This document shows positions 42,920 to 43,832 of a stretch of 43,832 bases of DNA, piece by piece. Source of the stretch: Streptomyces sp. ISL-36 (GTDB lineage: Bacteria; Actinomycetota; Actinomycetes; Streptomycetales; Streptomycetaceae); NCBI RefSeq assembly GCF_018614205.1, contig NZ_JAGGOS010000065.1, forward strand, positions 1-43,832, written 5' to 3'. The stretch's first letter is position 1, and the number at the start of each line of letters is the position of its first letter. The position numbers were made by a program, and so were the translations under genes. The notes below the pieces were generated by a model. It was not told the DNA's origin. It was given only the letters and a program-made list of their open reading frames with translations, and made no database searches.

Positions 42920-43832
42920 ATGGCCGCCGGGACCGCGTCGTCCGGCCCGTCCGCACCGGGCTGCCCGGCCGGCTCCGCGCCAGGCTCCGCTCAGCGGCAT
43001 CGTGCGGGCGACTTCCGCCCGTACGCCGTCCCGCGCGTCCAGGAAACGTCCGAGCGGATCCTCCCCGACGAAGGCCCACGGAAAGGACGTGGCGTACGGC
43101 CCGATCCTGCGGAACTCCTCCAGCGCGTCCGGCCAGCGTCCCCTCCGGAGCAGCACGCACACCAGCAGATTGCGGACCTCGGCGGGCCAGGGATCGCCCG
43201 CCGGATACTCCCGCGACAGCGCGATGCCCCGGTCCGCCGCCTCGTCGATCCGCTCCTCCTGCAGGGGCAGGGAGCCGGTGAGGAGCTGGGCGAAGGCGGC
43301 GCGTAGGGGCAGGGCCTGGACGAGCGAGCCGGGCAGCGCGTCCTCCGCTGCCTGCTCGGCGAAGTCCAGGCACTCGCGGTGCGAGCCGTACCACTGGGCC
43401 GAGAGGTACTTCAGGGCGGCGACATGGCAGCCGTAGTGGTGCGGCGAGCGGCGTACGGCCTGTTCCCACAGCGACTCGAAGGCCGTGTGCGCGGCGTGGG
43501 TGCCGCGCGCGTGGTCGAGCGCGAGCCGCCACGGCACCGGGTCGCGCGGCGAAGCCTCGGCGGCGGCGTCGATCAGCGGCCCGAGCTCGCGCAACCGCTC
43601 CGCGCGGGCCGGCGACTCCCAGGCCCTGCGCACCGCGAGCTCCGCCTTGACGAGCAGCGCGTCCGGATCGCGGGGCGCGGCGGCCAGCCACTGGGCCAGC
43701 CACTCGTCACGGCTGTACGCGAACGTGGCCAGCCGCGCCACGTAACGGTCCCGGTTCTCCCACTCGGCGGCGTCCCGGGTCGTCGCGAGCAGCTCGGCCG
43801 CGGGCTCGGGGTCGGCCAGGGCCGCCGCCACG
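42911..43832 (-). CDS. Helical-repeat (TPR-like) protein, 5' end outside the window
   Basis: The frame is open to the window edge, so the start is not visible. About 306 residues are seen. They consist of Ala/Leu/Arg-rich amphipathic helices with a loose repeat (DEWLAQWLAAAPRDPDALLVKAELAVRRAW, then similar segments), which suggests a tetratricopeptide-like solenoid. The last ~25 residues are Arg/Gly-rich. The stop is 5 nt before the start of the LON-domain gene, so the two may be linked in expression. I do not recognise a specific family. Confidence 0.7.
   Translation of the reverse strand, partial: VAAALADPEPAAELLATTRDAAEWENRDRYVARLATFAYSRDEWLAQWLAAAPRDPDALLVKAELAVRRAWESPARAERLRELGPLIDAAAEASPRDPVPWRLALDHARGTHAAHTAFESLWEQAVRRSPHHYGCHVAALKYLSAQWYGSHRECLDFAEQAAEDALPGSLVQALPLRAAFAQLLTGSLPLQEERIDEAADRGIALSREYPAGDPWPAEVRNLLVCVLLRRGRWPDALEEFRRIGPYATSFPWAFVGEDPLGRFLDARDGVRAEVARTMPLSGAWRGAGRAARCGRAGRRGPGGHYA

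Overview
The window is a contiguous piece of a high-GC actinobacterial chromosome, almost certainly Streptomyces. The evidence is the third-position G/C bias of every gene, the many GTG starts, the dcw gene order, and proteins of Streptomyces type (FtsZ, SepF, a Gln/Gly/Met-rich DivIVA, a DksA-like protein with a lysine-rich tail). It is mainly conserved core chromosome. I saw no prophage, insertion sequence, CRISPR array, tRNA or rRNA, and no obvious uncharacterised multi-gene defence or biosynthetic system.

Region 1 (1-16300, + strand) is the division and cell-wall (dcw) cluster: the 3' tip of a gene that is probably ftsL, then ftsI, murE, murF, mraY, murD, ftsW, murG, ftsQ, ftsZ, pgeF/ylmD, ylmE, sepF, ylmG and divIVA. 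These make the lipid-linked peptidoglycan precursor (MurE/F/D, MraY, MurG), polymerise it at the septum (FtsW, FtsI), build the Z-ring (FtsZ, SepF, FtsQ) and mark the growing tips (DivIVA). Genes from ftsI to ftsQ are tightly packed, with overlaps at murF-mraY and mraY-murD. The ftsQ-ftsZ gap holds three candidate promoters and nested inverted repeats. A strong terminator follows divIVA.

Region 2 (16500-20260) is ileS on the - strand. It encodes a type-2 isoleucyl-tRNA synthetase whose HIGH motif reads GAHH (the swapped GXHH form). Its leader is a translational T-box riboswitch with an AUC specifier. A divergent promoter drives the next gene.

Region 3 (20260-23520, +) holds the lysine-rich DksA/TraR-like protein, lspA, rluD and a GNAT acetyltransferase. 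Region 4 (23720-33340) is a mixed housekeeping and accessory stretch: a CPA1 Na+/H+ antiporter (+), an MscS channel (-), a dienelactone-hydrolase-like protein (+), and then on the - strand a secreted M43 metalloprotease, a Tat-exported PhoD phosphatase, a membrane-anchored DsbA-like protein, an unknown membrane protein and a DUF2252 protein. Region 5 (33560-43832) holds dnaE (+), a 57-aa conserved basic protein (-), an NYN-domain protein (+), an ABC-2 transporter pair (+), a DUF2567 membrane protein (+), and on the - strand ybaK, a LON-domain protein and a truncated helical-repeat protein at the window edge.

Two patterns recur. First, several start codons have a TANNNT-like -10 box 6-8 nt upstream and little or no Shine-Dalgarno sequence, which suggests leaderless transcripts. 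Second, short tandem repeats (5-, 15- and 17-bp units) sit in or next to the 3' ends of genes. The best leads are the GXHH IleRS with its T-box, the ftsZ upstream region and the minisatellites.
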